This document shows, one piece after another, positions 8,474 through 17,229 of a stretch of DNA of 42,497 nucleotides. The notes under the pieces are model-generated. The model did not search any database and was not told where the DNA came from. It worked only from the letters and a program-made list of their open reading frames with translations. Where the stretch lies: contig DATJUT010000087.1 in the NCBI GenBank assembly GCA_035502185.1, positions 1 through 42,497 on the forward strand. The letters are read 5' to 3'. The translations under genes were made by a program, and so were the position numbers. The stretch comes from Gemmatimonadales bacterium (GTDB lineage: Bacteria > Gemmatimonadota > Gemmatimonadetes > Gemmatimonadales > JACORV01). The stretch's first letter is position 1; each line of letters begins with the position of its first letter.

Positions 8474-8503
8474 CGCGGGGGTCGCCGTCCGGCGGCCCCC
8501 GCG
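8474..8503. terminator. Bidirectional hairpin between convergent genes
   Basis: A stem of 13 bp with one G-T wobble (8474-8486 with 8491-8503) and a 4-nt loop sits between the DUF4382 stop (8441) and the trmO stop (8506). It ends in GCG then TTC, so there is little U-tract. It is placed to terminate both genes. Confidence 0.65.
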
Positions 8504-8505
8504 TT

Positions 8506-9009
8506 CTAGTCTCCCGGTGGCTCGCTCGCTCCCCGCGCCCGCCGCTCCTCCGCTTCGGCCATCCAGCCGCGGCGCAGCTCGGCGGCGGGCACGCTCGAGA
8601 GGTAGGGCTTGATGTCCAGGATCGGCGTGCGGTCGAGCATGTCGAGGCCGTGCACCAGCAGGCGCCGTCCCTCCCGCCGCAGCAGCCGGACCACCGTCAG
8701 GCCGATGGGGTTGGGCCGGGCGGGCGAGCGGGTGGCGAACACGCCGTGCGGCCGGTCGTCGGTGGGTGGCGTGGCGAGAAGGCTCGGGGCCTCGGCCCGG
8801 TCGAAGACCCACAACACGATGAGGTGGCTGAAGCCTTCGACGTCCGCGAGGCCCGGCTCGAACTCGGGCTCGATCTCGAGCACGCCCTCGGCCTCGTGTT
8901 TCGCGCCCGGGCCCCTGGGCACCTGGGTGCTGTCGGTGTAGGGCGAGCGGACGGTGCCGATGGGGCGCATCGGGAATGCCGGCCGGGGCGTCGCGGCGCT
9001 GCCGCTCAT
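8506..9009 (-). CDS. trmO: tRNA m6t6A37 methyltransferase TrmO-like (TsaA/VirR family)
   Basis: A 167-residue protein of the TsaA/UPF0066 family. TrmO methylates N6 of threonylcarbamoyladenosine at position 37 of ACY-decoding tRNAThr using S-adenosylmethionine. The signature motifs are present: PIGTVRSPY at the start, ADVEGFSHLIVLWVFDRA, GVFATRSPARPNPIGLT with the conserved RPNPIGL, and LDMLDRTPILDIKPYL. The protein lacks the long C-terminal domain of E. coli TrmO and corresponds to the short archaeal/bacterial form. It begins 20 nt after the aceA stop and is probably the last gene of the aceB-aceA transcript, an odd neighbour for a carbon-metabolism operon. Confidence 0.85.
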   Translation of the reverse strand: MSGSAATPRPAFPMRPIGTVRSPYTDSTQVPRGPGAKHEAEGVLEIEPEFEPGLADVEGFSHLIVLWVFDRAEAPSLLATPPTDDRPHGVFATRSPARPNPIGLTVVRLLRREGRRLLVHGLDMLDRTPILDIKPYLSSVPAAELRRGWMAEAEERRARGASEPPGD

Positions 9010-9029
9010 GACCGTCGCCGGTCCGGGCC

Positions 9030-10367
9030 CTACACCCGGCTCGGGGGCGTCATCCGCGTGCCCGGCACCCGGTGCTTGGGGTGGACCACCTCGGTGAACT
9101 GGGCGGCCTCGGTCGAGCCTTCCATCGCCAGGGTCGAGGAGTGGCCGCCGGTCACCAGCGTGGTGATCTCGTCGAAGTAGCCGGCGCCGACGAACGACTG
9201 GTGCTTCAGGGCCTCGTACCCCTCGCGCTCCGCGTCGAACTCGCGCGACTGGAGGGCGGCGTAGCCGGCCATCCCGCGGTCGCGGTATTCGACGGCGAGG
9301 GTGAACATCCCGAGGTTGTTGGCGTGGAACGCCGACAGGGTCACGAACTGGAACTTGTATCCCATCGCCGCCAGCTCCTCCCGGAAGCCCTCGATCTGCT
9401 CGGAGGTGAGGTGCTTCTTCCAATTGAACGACGGCGAGCAGTTGTAGGCCAGCGGCTTGCCCGGGACCTTCTCGTGGATGCCCGCGGCGAACTCGCGCGC
9501 CTCGCCCAGGTCGGGCGTCGCGGTTTCGCACCAGATCATGTCGGCGTACGGTGCATAAGCCCACCCGCGTGCCACGGCGGCCTCGAGGCCGCAGCGCACG
9601 TAGTGGAATCCCTCGTGGGTCCGCTCGCCGGTGAGGAACGGGCGGTCGTAGGGGTCGATGTCGTTGGCGAGGATGTTGGCGGACAGCGCGTCGGTCCGCG
9701 CGATGAGGATCGTGTCCACGCCGCACACGTCCGCGGCGAGCCGCGCGGCCACCAGCTTGGCGACGAACTCCCGGGTCGGAACCACCACCTTGCCGCCGAG
9801 GTGCCCGCACTTCTTGACCGACGACAGCTGGTCCTCGAAGTGCACGCCCGCCGCCCCCTCCTCGATCATCGCCTTCATCAGCTCGAAGGCGTGCGGGGCC
9901 CCGCCGAAGCCGGCTTCGGCGTCCGCCACGATGGGCGCCATCCAGTGGATGCTGTCGTCGCCGGCGAGGTGGTGGATCTGGTCGGCGCGGATCAGCGCGT
10001 TGTTGAGGCGCCGGATCAGGTTGGGCACGCTGCTCGAAGGGTACAGGCTCTGGTCCGGGTAGATCTGGGCCGCGTCGTTCATGTCGCCGGCCACCTGCCA
10101 GCCGCTGAGGTACACGGCCTTGAGGCCCGCGCGCACCTCCTGGACCGCCTGGTTCCCGGTCATCGCCGACAGCGCGGCGACGCACCCGGGCTCCTCGAGG
10201 AGCCGCCACAGGCGGGCCGCGCCCTGCCGCGCCAGCGAGTGCTCGATCTCCACCGTGCCCCGGAGCCGCCACACGTCGTCGGCCGTGTAGGGGCGCGTGA
10301 TGCCGGCCCAGCGCGGGTCGGTGGCCCAGCGGTGCTGCAGCTTCTGGACGAACGCGGACCTGTCCAT
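9030..10367 (-). CDS. aceA: Isocitrate lyase
   Basis: A 445-residue isocitrate lyase, close to the usual bacterial length. It cleaves isocitrate to glyoxylate and succinate in the cytoplasm, the first step of the glyoxylate shunt. The catalytic loop KKCGH is at 185-189 with Cys187 as the general acid. Other family patterns include [24 protein letters not shown] with metal-binding Asp, HFEDQ and YNCSPSFNW. The ATG start lies 12 nt downstream of the aceB stop, so the two enzymes are co-transcribed. The shunt allows growth on acetate, fatty acids or other C2 donors. Confidence 0.97.
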   Translation of the reverse strand: MDRSAFVQKLQHRWATDPRWAGITRPYTADDVWRLRGTVEIEHSLARQGAARLWRLLEEPGCVAALSAMTGNQAVQEVRAGLKAVYLSGWQVAGDMNDAAQIYPDQSLYPSSSVPNLIRRLNNALIRADQIHHLAGDDSIHWMAPIVADAEAGFGGAPHAFELMKAMIEEGAAGVHFEDQLSSVKKCGHLGGKVVVPTREFVAKLVAARLAADVCGVDTILIARTDALSANILANDIDPYDRPFLTGERTHEGFHYVRCGLEAAVARGWAYAPYADMIWCETATPDLGEAREFAAGIHEKVPGKPLAYNCSPSFNWKKHLTSEQIEGFREELAAMGYKFQFVTLSAFHANNLGMFTLAVEYRDRGMAGYAALQSREFDAEREGYEALKHQSFVGAGYFDEITTLVTGGHSSTLAMEGSTEAAQFTEVVHPKHRVPGTRMTPPSRV

Positions 10368-10379
10368 GCGGTTCCCCGG

Positions 10380-12011
10380 TCAGTCGAGGTGGTCGTAGGC
10401 GACGAGCGTCAGGAACTCCGCGAACTCGCCGCCCGTCATCATCTGGTCGAACAGCCCCGCGGCGAGGTCGAACCGGCCGCCGTCGAAGCGCGGCGCGCCC
10501 AGCAGGCCGCGGATCTTCTCCAGCTCCTCGGCGATGGTGCCGCGCACCAGCTCCGGCGTCACCCGCCGCCCGTCGGCCAGCCTGGCGCCGTGGCGCACCC
10601 ACTGCCACACCTGGGTGCGCGAGATCTCCGCGGTGGCGGCGTCCTCCATCAGGTTGTAGATCGGGACGCAGCCGGTGCCGCGGAGCCAGGCCTCCAGGTA
10701 CTGGATGCCGACGTCCACGTTGGTCCGGAGCCCGCGCTCGGTGATCTCGCCGGGCGGCACCGCGAGCAGGTCGGCCGCCGTCACGGTCACGTCGTCGAGC
10801 GGCCGCGCGATCTGGTTGGCGCGCGGCATCCCGGCGTCGAAGGCCTCGAGCGCGACGGGGACGAGGCCCGGGTGCGCCACCCAGGTGCCGTCGTGCCCGG
10901 CCTTCACCTCCCGCAGCTTGTCCTGGCGCACCTTGTCCAGCGCGGCCGCGTTCGCCGCCGGGTCGTTCTTGATCGGCACCTGCGCCGCCATGCCGCCCAT
11001 CGCGTGGATGCCGCGGCGGTGGCAGGAGCGGATCACGAGCTGCACGTAGGCGTGGAGGAACGGACGGTCCATGGTGACGGAGGCGCGGTCGGGCAGGACG
11101 AAATCGGGCCGGTGCCGGAACTTCTTGATGAAGCTGAAGATGTAGTCCCACCGGCCGCAGTTGAGGCCGGCCGAGTGGTCGCGCAGCTCCCACAGGATCT
11201 CGTCGGTCTCGAAGGCGGCCAGGATCGTCTCGATCAGCACCGTGGCGCGGATGGTGCCGCGCGGGATGCCCAGCGCATCCTGCGCCGCCACGAACACGTC
11301 GTTCCACAGCCGCGCTTCGAGGTGGCTCTCCATCTTCGGCAGGTAGAAATACGGCCCGGTGCCCTTCGCGATCAGCGCCTCGGCGTTGTGGTAGAAGTAC
11401 AGCCCGAAGTCGAACAGCGAGCCCGAGACCGGGGCGCCGTCCACCAGGAGGTGCTTCTCCACCAGGTGCCAGCCGCGCGGGCGCACCACCAGCGTGGCGA
11501 TCCGCTCGGCGAGCCCGTACCGCTTGCCCTCGGGGCTGGTGAACGCGATGGTGCCGCGCACCGCGTCGCGGAGGTTGACCTGGCCGTCGAGCGTGTTGGC
11601 CCAGGTGGGCGAGTGCGCGTCCTCGAAGTCCGCCATGTACACCCGCGCGCCGGAGTTCAGCGCGTTGATGATCATCTTCCGGTCCACCGGCCCGGTGATC
11701 TCGACCCGCCGGTCCGCGAGGTCGGCCGGGATCGGGGCCACCGTCCACTCGCGCGCGCGGACCGGCCGCGTCTCGGCGAGGAAGTCGGGCATCCGGCCGT
11801 CCTGGATCTCCCGCTGCCGCGCGCTCCGCGCCGCCAGCAGCTCCCGCCGGCGGGCGTCGAACCGGCGGGCGAGGGTGGCGACGAAGCGCAGCGCGCCGTC
11901 CGTCAGGACGCCGGCGTGCTCCGCCGTCACCGGTCCTCGAATCTCGATGCCGGGGTCCGTCGTCGCGGTCGTGGACGACACCCCGGGCCCGTCGGTGCGT
12001 GGCGAGCGCAT
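10380..12011 (-). CDS. aceB: Malate synthase A
   Basis: A 543-residue malate synthase of the A type, which condenses glyoxylate with acetyl-CoA to give malate. Core motifs are intact: FMADFEDAH-like [40 protein letters not shown] and [15 protein letters not shown]. The conserved C-terminal region ends near [18 protein letters not shown]. The ATG is preceded by GGAG about 7 nt upstream. The first 20 or so residues (Thr/Gly-rich) are not conserved in the family, so a slightly later start is possible. It is the first gene of aceB-aceA-trmO, with a TATAAT box 79 nt upstream. Confidence 0.96.
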   Translation of the reverse strand: MRSPRTDGPGVSSTTATTDPGIEIRGPVTAEHAGVLTDGALRFVATLARRFDARRRELLAARSARQREIQDGRMPDFLAETRPVRAREWTVAPIPADLADRRVEITGPVDRKMIINALNSGARVYMADFEDAHSPTWANTLDGQVNLRDAVRGTIAFTSPEGKRYGLAERIATLVVRPRGWHLVEKHLLVDGAPVSGSLFDFGLYFYHNAEALIAKGTGPYFYLPKMESHLEARLWNDVFVAAQDALGIPRGTIRATVLIETILAAFETDEILWELRDHSAGLNCGRWDYIFSFIKKFRHRPDFVLPDRASVTMDRPFLHAYVQLVIRSCHRRGIHAMGGMAAQVPIKNDPAANAAALDKVRQDKLREVKAGHDGTWVAHPGLVPVALEAFDAGMPRANQIARPLDDVTVTAADLLAVPPGEITERGLRTNVDVGIQYLEAWLRGTGCVPIYNLMEDAATAEISRTQVWQWVRHGARLADGRRVTPELVRGTIAEELEKIRGLLGAPRFDGGRFDLAAGLFDQMMTGGEFAEFLTLVAYDHLD

Positions 12012-12089
12012 GCGCGACTCCGGATCGTGCGGTGACGCTGTGTGAGGGGGAAACGGCCCGAGCCGGAACCCGGCGCGGGCCTCGAACGA

Positions 12090-12095
12090 ATTATA
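12090..12095 (-). promoter_or_regulatory. Putative -10 box of the aceB-aceA-trmO operon
   Basis: A perfect TATAAT on the minus strand sits in a local AT-rich patch of an otherwise GC-rich gap, 79 nt upstream of the aceB ATG. No convincing -35 is found at 16-18 nt, so transcription may need an activator. The intervening leader of about 70 nt holds no obvious uORF. Confidence 0.5.
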
Positions 12096-12163
12096 GGGAC
12101 TTCGGCTCGGAAAGGCGACCCGTCACGGCGCCACGGCCGGGGCCGCACGGCCGGCGGAGGCCG

Positions 12164-12583
12164 TCAGTGCGCCATCTTGAGGCAAGCCAGGGCCTCGACC
12201 GCGCCTACGTCGCCGGCGTTCCGGACCTCGAGCCGCACGCCACGCCCCTCGGGGTACCGGGGAGCCTGCTCGATGAGCGCCAGCACCGAGTCGGGCAGCC
12301 CGCTCGCCTTCGCCGCGCGGCAGGCCTTCTCACCGAGCGCCAACGAGGCGAGGAAATGTCCGCGCTGCGGCACCAGGTAGACCACCGTCCGCTGCTTCCG
12401 CTTGAGCTGCAGGAACCACCGGCCGGTGGCCTTGGAGTACCCCCAGGTGTCCGCGAGCGGGCCGAGCGCCGCGACCAGGTCGGCGCGCAGGCGCTCCCAC
12501 CGCGCGCGCGACCGGCCGAGCATCTTCGCGATCTCCCGCGGGGCCGGCGGGTGGCCGCCGGGTACCGGAGCCCGTCTGGTCAC
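12164..12583 (-). CDS. DUF3788 family protein
   Basis: A 139-residue cytoplasmic protein resembling the DUF3788 family of small uncharacterised proteins. The pattern seen is WGYSKATGRWFLQLKRKQRTVVYLVP, broken by short loops, followed by FLASLALGEKACRAA and SGLPDSVLALIEQAPRYPEGRG, typical of that family. The role is unknown. The start chosen is GTG at 12583. The ribosome-binding site is weak, and a downstream start at the Met of EIAKMLGRS is possible. The gene follows the lipoprotein gene by 25 nt in the same direction. Confidence 0.65.
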   Translation of the reverse strand: MTRRAPVPGGHPPAPREIAKMLGRSRARWERLRADLVAALGPLADTWGYSKATGRWFLQLKRKQRTVVYLVPQRGHFLASLALGEKACRAAKASGLPDSVLALIEQAPRYPEGRGVRLEVRNAGDVGAVEALACLKMAH

Positions 12584-12608
12584 TGGACCGCCGTGGGCTG
12601 GTGCGCCG

Positions 12609-13037
12609 TCACTGGGCGCTCGCGCCGACGCCGAGCACGAGCAAGCCGTGGAACCGTGTGAACTGCAAGTGGACGGTGAAGGGCGGCGTTCCGAGCACGC
12701 TCGACCGACCCTGGGCCGCCACGATGTTCTGGGTCACCGGCAGCTGCACGAGCTTGACGCCGCTCGAGTCGCTGATCTCGATCAGCGCGCTGCCGCCCGC
12801 ATAGCTGCTCACCACGAGACTCACGTTCACCGAGTCCCCGCGCGCCGGGCAGACGTAGCTCTGGTCGAAGGTGAAATCGTTGGCGGACACGGTGAACGCG
12901 AGGCCGTCGGTCGCCGTGGCCAGCACGGGGACGTTCCACTCGCCGGGATAGCCCAGGCTGGTTTCCGTGCATCCGGCGAGCAGGGCCACGAGGGCGATCA
13001 CTGCCCGCATCGCGGCGGCGTTCCGTCTCCCGGCCAT
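12609..13037 (-). CDS. Hypothetical lipoprotein
   Basis: A 142-residue protein with a lipoprotein signal (VALLAGC, Cys23), predicted to be anchored to the membrane facing the periplasm. The rest alternates short beta-strands (LAFTVSANDFTFDQ, VNVSLVVSSYAGGSALIEI), suggesting a small beta-sandwich. I do not recognise the family. The ATG at 13037 is likely. A second Met at residue 10 also gives a plausible signal peptide. No partner can be inferred from its neighbours. Confidence 0.7.
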   Translation of the reverse strand: MAGRRNAAAMRAVIALVALLAGCTETSLGYPGEWNVPVLATATDGLAFTVSANDFTFDQSYVCPARGDSVNVSLVVSSYAGGSALIEISDSSGVKLVQLPVTQNIVAAQGRSSVLGTPPFTVHLQFTRFHGLLVLGVGASAQ

Positions 13038-13151
13038 GACGGGGCTCCTCCCTGGCGCGGGAACGGCGCGCCTGCCCGAACCTGCGCATCCGGCAGGCGG
13101 CAGACAAGAGCGGTGCGGCGGTTTTTCCGAGCGTTCCGGTGCGGAATGCGG

Positions 13152-13754
13152 CTAGACGTGCGCCGCGCGGCGCTCCTTCGACGACGGGATCAGCGGCGGC
13201 ACCTTCGTGGCCTTCGCGGAGCTGGCGATCAGCGTCGCGAGCCGGCGGAGCCGCGTCTCCTCGCGCTTGGCGCTCATGACCCACCAGGCGGCGGTGCGGC
13301 GGTACCACGGCGCCTGGGTCTCGAACCACGCCCACGCGCGGCGGTTGGCCTTGAACGTCCTCGCATAGGTGGGCGCGAGGGCGCGTGGACGGTTCTCGAA
13401 CGAGTAACGCCCGGTCTTCTTCCGGTTCCGCGCGCGGAACGCCTTCAGGCCGGCCGGCCGCATCAGGCCGAGGGCCGTCAGCCGGCGGACGTGGCGCAGG
13501 TTCACGGCGCTCCAGACGCTGTCGCGGCGCCGGGGCGTGAAGCGGATGGTGTAGCTCCCGGCGCCGCGGCTCGTGCGCACGCCGTCGATCCAGCCGTAGC
13601 ACAGCGCGGCGTCCAGCGCTTCGGGATAGGTGATGGAGGCCTTGCCGGACCCGACCTTGTGGAACCCGACCAGCAGCTCGGGCGCGGTGGCGTGGTGGGT
13701 GTCGAGCCACGCCCGGAAGGCCTGAGCGCGGGGGAAGAAGGTGGGCCTCGGCAT
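13152..13754 (-). CDS. YdeI/OmpD-associated family protein
   Basis: A 200-residue protein of the YdeI family, sometimes annotated as bacteriocin-protection proteins. Characteristic segments are RAWLDTHHATAPELLVGFHK, YPEALDAALCYGWIDGVR, and ARNRKKTGRYSFENRP. The C-terminal helix-rich segment contains YRRTAAWWVMSAKREETRLRR, which I read as ending in a basic tail. The molecular function is not established. The ATG at 13754 was preferred because the upstream extension (MGMGGWGLGPHP) is low-complexity and overlaps the G-rich intergenic tract. No good Shine-Dalgarno was seen. Confidence 0.78.
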   Translation of the reverse strand: MPRPTFFPRAQAFRAWLDTHHATAPELLVGFHKVGSGKASITYPEALDAALCYGWIDGVRTSRGAGSYTIRFTPRRRDSVWSAVNLRHVRRLTALGLMRPAGLKAFRARNRKKTGRYSFENRPRALAPTYARTFKANRRAWAWFETQAPWYRRTAAWWVMSAKREETRLRRLATLIASSAKATKVPPLIPSSKERRAAHV

Positions 13755-13761
13755 CGAGGAC

Positions 13762-13793
13762 GGGGTTTTGGTGTTGGGGTTTGAGGGGTGGGG
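13762..13793 (+). other. G-quadruplex-capable intergenic tract
   Basis: Four GGGG tracts (13762-13765, 13776-13779, 13785-13788, 13790-13793) lie in the gap between the YdeI-like and DinB-like genes, followed by GCCCC-rich sequence. The first loop is 10 nt, longer than the strict rule of 7. The tract lies just upstream of the YdeI-like start, and the G-rich strand is the template strand for that gene. Confidence 0.5.
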
Positions 13794-13832
13794 CCCCAAG
13801 CCCCAGCCCCCCATTCCCAATCCCAGCTTCTG

Positions 13833-14363
13833 CTACATCTGCCCCCGCCGCGCCGTCGGCGGCACCATGTTGTTCAGGCGCAGGTAGTTCGCCAGCTGGC
13901 TGTAGTGGTCGGCCCAATCCCCCACGGTGATGAGCAGCATGTTGGCGCGCGTGGTCTTGCGCGGGCCGAACGACTGGACCGAGTCGGCGAGCTGCGCGTC
14001 CGTCAGGCCCGCGGCCGACGTGCGGCAGAAGTCGAAGCTGGTGCGGAGCGCCGTGAGCAGCGCGTCCTTCGTCGCCGTCGTGTCCACCTTGGTGCGCTGC
14101 GGCTCGGCGACGCCCGACGCCCGCGAACACAGCCAGTAGTTGCCATCTTCCACCAGGTGCACCGCGATCGCGGCGACCGACATCTGCTCCTTCGTCGGGC
14201 TGTACGTGTACTTGTCGGCGGGGAACATCTCCAGCGCCGCCGTGATGATCCGCGCGGCCCGCTCCTCTTGGCCGCGGTACGCGTCGGACACCGGGTTCTG
14301 CGCAACTGCCAGCGCCGGGGCCGCGCACAGGGCGGCCGCCAACGCGTAAGCGGAGGCTCTCAT
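13833..14363 (-). CDS. Exported DinB-like four-helix protein
   Basis: A 176-residue protein with a cleavable signal peptide (about 1-22, ending ALAVAQ) followed by a DinB/YfiT-like four-helix domain. The putative metal-binding histidines sit in AIAVHLVEDGNYWLC and GDWADHYSQLANYLRLN, the usual first and last helices of DinB-like folds. Many DinB-like proteins are metal-dependent thiol transferases or hydrolases. Export to the periplasm is less usual but is seen in soil bacteria with many DinB paralogues. The ATG at 14363 gives the clean signal peptide, and longer upstream frames are shadows. Confidence 0.8.
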   Translation of the reverse strand: MRASAYALAAALCAAPALAVAQNPVSDAYRGQEERAARIITAALEMFPADKYTYSPTKEQMSVAAIAVHLVEDGNYWLCSRASGVAEPQRTKVDTTATKDALLTALRTSFDFCRTSAAGLTDAQLADSVQSFGPRKTTRANMLLITVGDWADHYSQLANYLRLNNMVPPTARRGQM

Positions 14364-14502
14364 CGCTGCTGCTCCGGGTCTTGGGAAGCGCGAATACTGA
14401 CATGGGCCGGGTCGGGTGTCCAGCGTCCCCCCGTCCCTCAGCGGCGACGCCATCTCCGGGGGTGCCGGCCGGCGCGGCCCCCCGGGGCGCGCGGGGCGGG
14501 GC

Positions 14503-15036
14503 TCAGTAGACGAAGGGGATGAGCTTCCGCACGCGTCGGCGGTAGTCGGCGTAGGTCGGATGCCGCTCCTCGAGCCAGCGCTCTTCGCGACGCGACTTGA
14601 CGTCGAGGAGCACGACGAGCAGGGCGGCGAAGCCCAGCGCCAGCCAGTCCTGGATCCCGGCGGCGAAGCCGAGGGCCAGGAGCACGAGGCCGCCGTAGAT
14701 GGGGTGTCGCACGAAGGCATAGGGGCCGGAGGAAACCAGCGCCGCGCCGGCCCTGGGATGGGGGAGGGGCGTGATCGCCCGGCCGAGGGCCCAGACGCCC
14801 CAGCCGAACAGCAGGGCACCGGCCACCATCAGCCCCGCGCCGGCGAACCGGAGGACCTGCCGCAGCCCGGCCGGCCCCCACGCCGGCCAGGCCGCCGGCG
14901 AGCGTGGACCGAAGAGCACGAGGGCGATCAGCAGCACCTGGGCGACGACGTACCACTCGCCGCGCGAGCCTCTCCACCACGCGGTGCCGACCGGAGACCT
15001 CCGCGCGGCCGCGCTAGTGCGCGGCCGCCGTGGCAC
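14503..15036 (-). CDS. Isoprenylcysteine carboxyl methyltransferase-like membrane protein
   Basis: A 177-residue polytopic membrane protein of the ICMT/PEMT methyltransferase superfamily. Helices are seen at about 27-45, 62-82 and 110-145. The SAM-binding C-terminal signature is clear: SSGPYAFVRHPIYGGLVLL then RREERWLEERHPTYADYRRR. Bacterial members methylate lipids or isoprenylated substrates, but the substrate here is unknown. The GTG at 15036 would overlap the end of the upstream transporter gene by 23 nt. A later GTG at about 14991 is an alternative start. Confidence 0.8.
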   Translation of the reverse strand: MPRRPRTSAAARRSPVGTAWWRGSRGEWYVVAQVLLIALVLFGPRSPAAWPAWGPAGLRQVLRFAGAGLMVAGALLFGWGVWALGRAITPLPHPRAGAALVSSGPYAFVRHPIYGGLVLLALGFAAGIQDWLALGFAALLVVLLDVKSRREERWLEERHPTYADYRRRVRKLIPFVY

Positions 15037-16333
15037 CGTCCGCGCTCCGGCGCAGCGGCGTTTCGTTCCACAGCCGCGTCATGAGCAGGGCGCCCACCAG
15101 CGAGAACGGCATGATCATCCACGTCCAGGCGCTCCAGCCCAGCTTGTCGAGGAAGTGGCCGAGCAGGAACCCCGTGAGTCCCGACGCGAGGTACTGCACG
15201 CCGTCCAGCATCCCCGCGGCCGTGGCCGCCCCCTTCGACCCGCCGAAGTCCATCGAGGCCGTGCCGGTGAGCATCCCGTGCACGCCGAAGATCCACATGC
15301 AGGTGAAGCCGATCATGAACGCCGCGACCGCCGGCGTCGCGGCCCGTCCCAGGACGAACAGACACACCATCTGGGCCAAGTAGAAGATGAACGCGACCGG
15401 CGGGCGTCGTGACTGGAACCAGCGGTCGGACATGTATCCCGCCAGCAGCCCGCCCGCGACGCCGCCGACCGTGACGCCGGTCCCGGCGAGGGAAAAGAGG
15501 AAGGTGCCTTCCGCAATGTGATGGACCTGCTTGAGGAACGGCACGAACCACAGCATCAGGCCCTGCCGCACGAATCCGGTGCAGAATTCCGCGACCGCCA
15601 GCGTGATGATCACGGGATTCGAGAAGACCCGGGTGGCGAGGTGGTGCCAGTCCACCGGCCGCTCGCGGTCGGCGTCGTGGGCCGTGGCGTCGTCCGTGTC
15701 GAAATCGGCGAAGCCCGCCTGCGCCGGCGTGTCCTTCACGACGAAATGGTCGATCACCCCCATCGCCGCGATCGCCGCGGCGGGAATGAGGAAGACCCAG
15801 TACCAGGCGAACGCGGCGAGTATCCAGCCGCCGACCGTGAGGGCCAGCAGGTAGCCGCTCGAGATCATCACGCCGAAGATCCCGCCGAAGACGCCGCGCT
15901 CCCGCACGTGGAACCACGGCGCGTTGACCTTCACGATGGACATCGCCCCGAACGACTGGAAGTACTGGCTCGCCGCGAACAGCAGCGACATCCCCAGAAC
16001 GACCTTGGTCTGCCAGCCGCTGAGGAACAGGAGCCCGATCACGAGGTTCAGAACCGCGGTGCCGGCGGCGCCGATCAGGATCGCCTTCTTCCCCCCGATC
16101 CGGTCCGACAGCGGGCCGTTGACGAGCACGGACAGGGCGTAGGTCCAGAAGCCCGCGGTCGCGATGGTCCCGAACTGCGCCTTCGAGAGGTGGAAGTAGT
16201 CCATCATCCTCGCGCCGGACACGTTCAGGTTGTAGCGGCCCATGTAGAAGGTCGCGTAGGTCAGCCCGAGCGGGAACCAGTTCAGGAACCGGCGCGTGCG
16301 GAAGGCGCGGCTGTGCCCCAGCGGGTTGGCCAT
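15014..16333 (-). CDS. MFS transporter, organophosphate:phosphate antiporter-like (GlpT/UhpT type)
   Basis: A 439-residue protein with about 12 transmembrane helices, typical in length for the OPA branch of the major facilitator superfamily. Branch-typical segments are FYMGRYNLNVSGARMMDYF, VNGPLSDRIGGKKAILIGA, FQSFGAMSIVKVNAPWFHVR and DFGGSKGAATAAGMLDG. OPA carriers exchange phosphate for glycerol-3-phosphate or hexose-phosphates. The exact substrate cannot be read. The start ATG lies 10 nt after the upstream P-loop gene, whose TAG stop forms part of this gene's TAGGAG ribosome-binding site. Confidence 0.87.
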   Translation of the reverse strand: MANPLGHSRAFRTRRFLNWFPLGLTYATFYMGRYNLNVSGARMMDYFHLSKAQFGTIATAGFWTYALSVLVNGPLSDRIGGKKAILIGAAGTAVLNLVIGLLFLSGWQTKVVLGMSLLFAASQYFQSFGAMSIVKVNAPWFHVRERGVFGGIFGVMISSGYLLALTVGGWILAAFAWYWVFLIPAAAIAAMGVIDHFVVKDTPAQAGFADFDTDDATAHDADRERPVDWHHLATRVFSNPVIITLAVAEFCTGFVRQGLMLWFVPFLKQVHHIAEGTFLFSLAGTGVTVGGVAGGLLAGYMSDRWFQSRRPPVAFIFYLAQMVCLFVLGRAATPAVAAFMIGFTCMWIFGVHGMLTGTASMDFGGSKGAATAAGMLDGVQYLASGLTGFLLGHFLDKLGWSAWTWMIMPFSLVGALLMTRLWNETPLRRSADGATAAAH

Positions 16334-16343
16334 CGGGCGGCTC

Positions 16344-17072
16344 CTACCCGGCCTGCGGGGTGTGCATCAGGCTCCAGAGCCGGCCGAAGACCTCCTCGAG
16401 CGCGGGCCCGAGCTTCCTCGGGTCGTCGGTCTTCTCCGGCTCGTTGTCGAACACCGCGAACGGCACGTCGAAGCCGCGAACCCGGATCCGCCCCGTCGGC
16501 TTCCCGCCGGAGAGCCGCTCCCAGTCGTTCGTCTTGTAGTAGCGCTCCATCTTCTCGTCGGGGAGCGAGTGGTAGAGGATCGAATCCGCCCGGGCGGGAT
16601 CGAAACGCCGGCGGTTCTTCCGCGCCGACTCCTCGTACGAGACGTTGATGTAGACGATGCCGGCGCGGCTCAGGATCTCGTCGGCGAGGTGCGCGAAGGC
16701 CTCGGCGAATCCGCGCTCGCCGCCGCGGGAGAACTCGACCAGGGCCGTATGGGTGGCGGTGAACGCCGGATCCCTGGCCAGCAGCTTCCGGAACTCGAGG
16801 TTGATCCTCTCGATGAACAGGTTCCAGAGGTGCTCGCCCTTGAAGAAGTAGTCCCTGGTCGTGAACAGGCGGCTCTGGCCGAGGCGCTCGAGCAGGTCGT
16901 CGATCTCGAAGGTCTCCCATACGAAGGGGAAGTCGTCGAGCTCCACGAACGGGCCGACGTGGAAGCGGCGCGAGCGCTCCGGCTCGCCCGTGTGCTTGAG
17001 GAAGTCGATGACTTCGCTCTTGCCGGCCGCCGGCCGGCCGATCAGGATGATCGTCTCGAACCGCTCGCCCAC
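16344..17072 (-). CDS. Uncharacterised P-loop NTPase/kinase-like protein
   Basis: A 242-residue soluble protein with an N-terminal Walker A motif in IILIGRPAAGKSEVIDFL. An acidic strand (FVELDDFP) and a basic lid-like stretch (SARKNRRRFDP) follow, and together they resemble small-molecule kinases of the nucleoside or sugar kinase type. The segment ALVEFSRGGERGFAEAF is distinctive. I do not recognise a named family. The GTG start is well supported by GGAGGGGGA about 7 nt upstream. It is the first gene of an apparent operon with an OPA-type transporter and an ICMT-like gene. A role in handling a phosphorylated metabolite is possible but speculative. Confidence 0.75.
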   Translation of the reverse strand: MGERFETIILIGRPAAGKSEVIDFLKHTGEPERSRRFHVGPFVELDDFPFVWETFEIDDLLERLGQSRLFTTRDYFFKGEHLWNLFIERINLEFRKLLARDPAFTATHTALVEFSRGGERGFAEAFAHLADEILSRAGIVYINVSYEESARKNRRRFDPARADSILYHSLPDEKMERYYKTNDWERLSGGKPTGRIRVRGFDVPFAVFDNEPEKTDDPRKLGPALEEVFGRLWSLMHTPQAG

Positions 17073-17132
17073 GGCGCTCCCCCTCCGAAGCCGTTTCGCG
17101 CCCTGCCCCGGCGCCGCGCAACGATACGGCGT

Positions 17133-17160
17133 TTGACACCGATTCCGGAAGGGCTAGATA
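17133..17160 (+). promoter_or_regulatory. Sigma-70-type promoter for the dehydrogenase gene
   Basis: A perfect TTGACA (17133-17138) is followed after 16 nt by TAGATA (17155-17160), 70 nt before the ATG at 17230. It lies in the divergent gap between the P-loop gene and the dehydrogenase gene. Confidence 0.6.
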
Positions 17161-17229
17161 TGGACCGGACGGCAGGCCGCGGGGACGCCGCGGCGCCGGC
17201 CGGCGAAGCTCCACGGGAAGGACGGCGGC

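Noticed and set aside
8506-11748. A long minus-strand frame running through aceB, aceA and trmO
   Set aside because: Only the last 168 codons (trmO) look like protein. The rest is a frame shadow of aceA and aceB.
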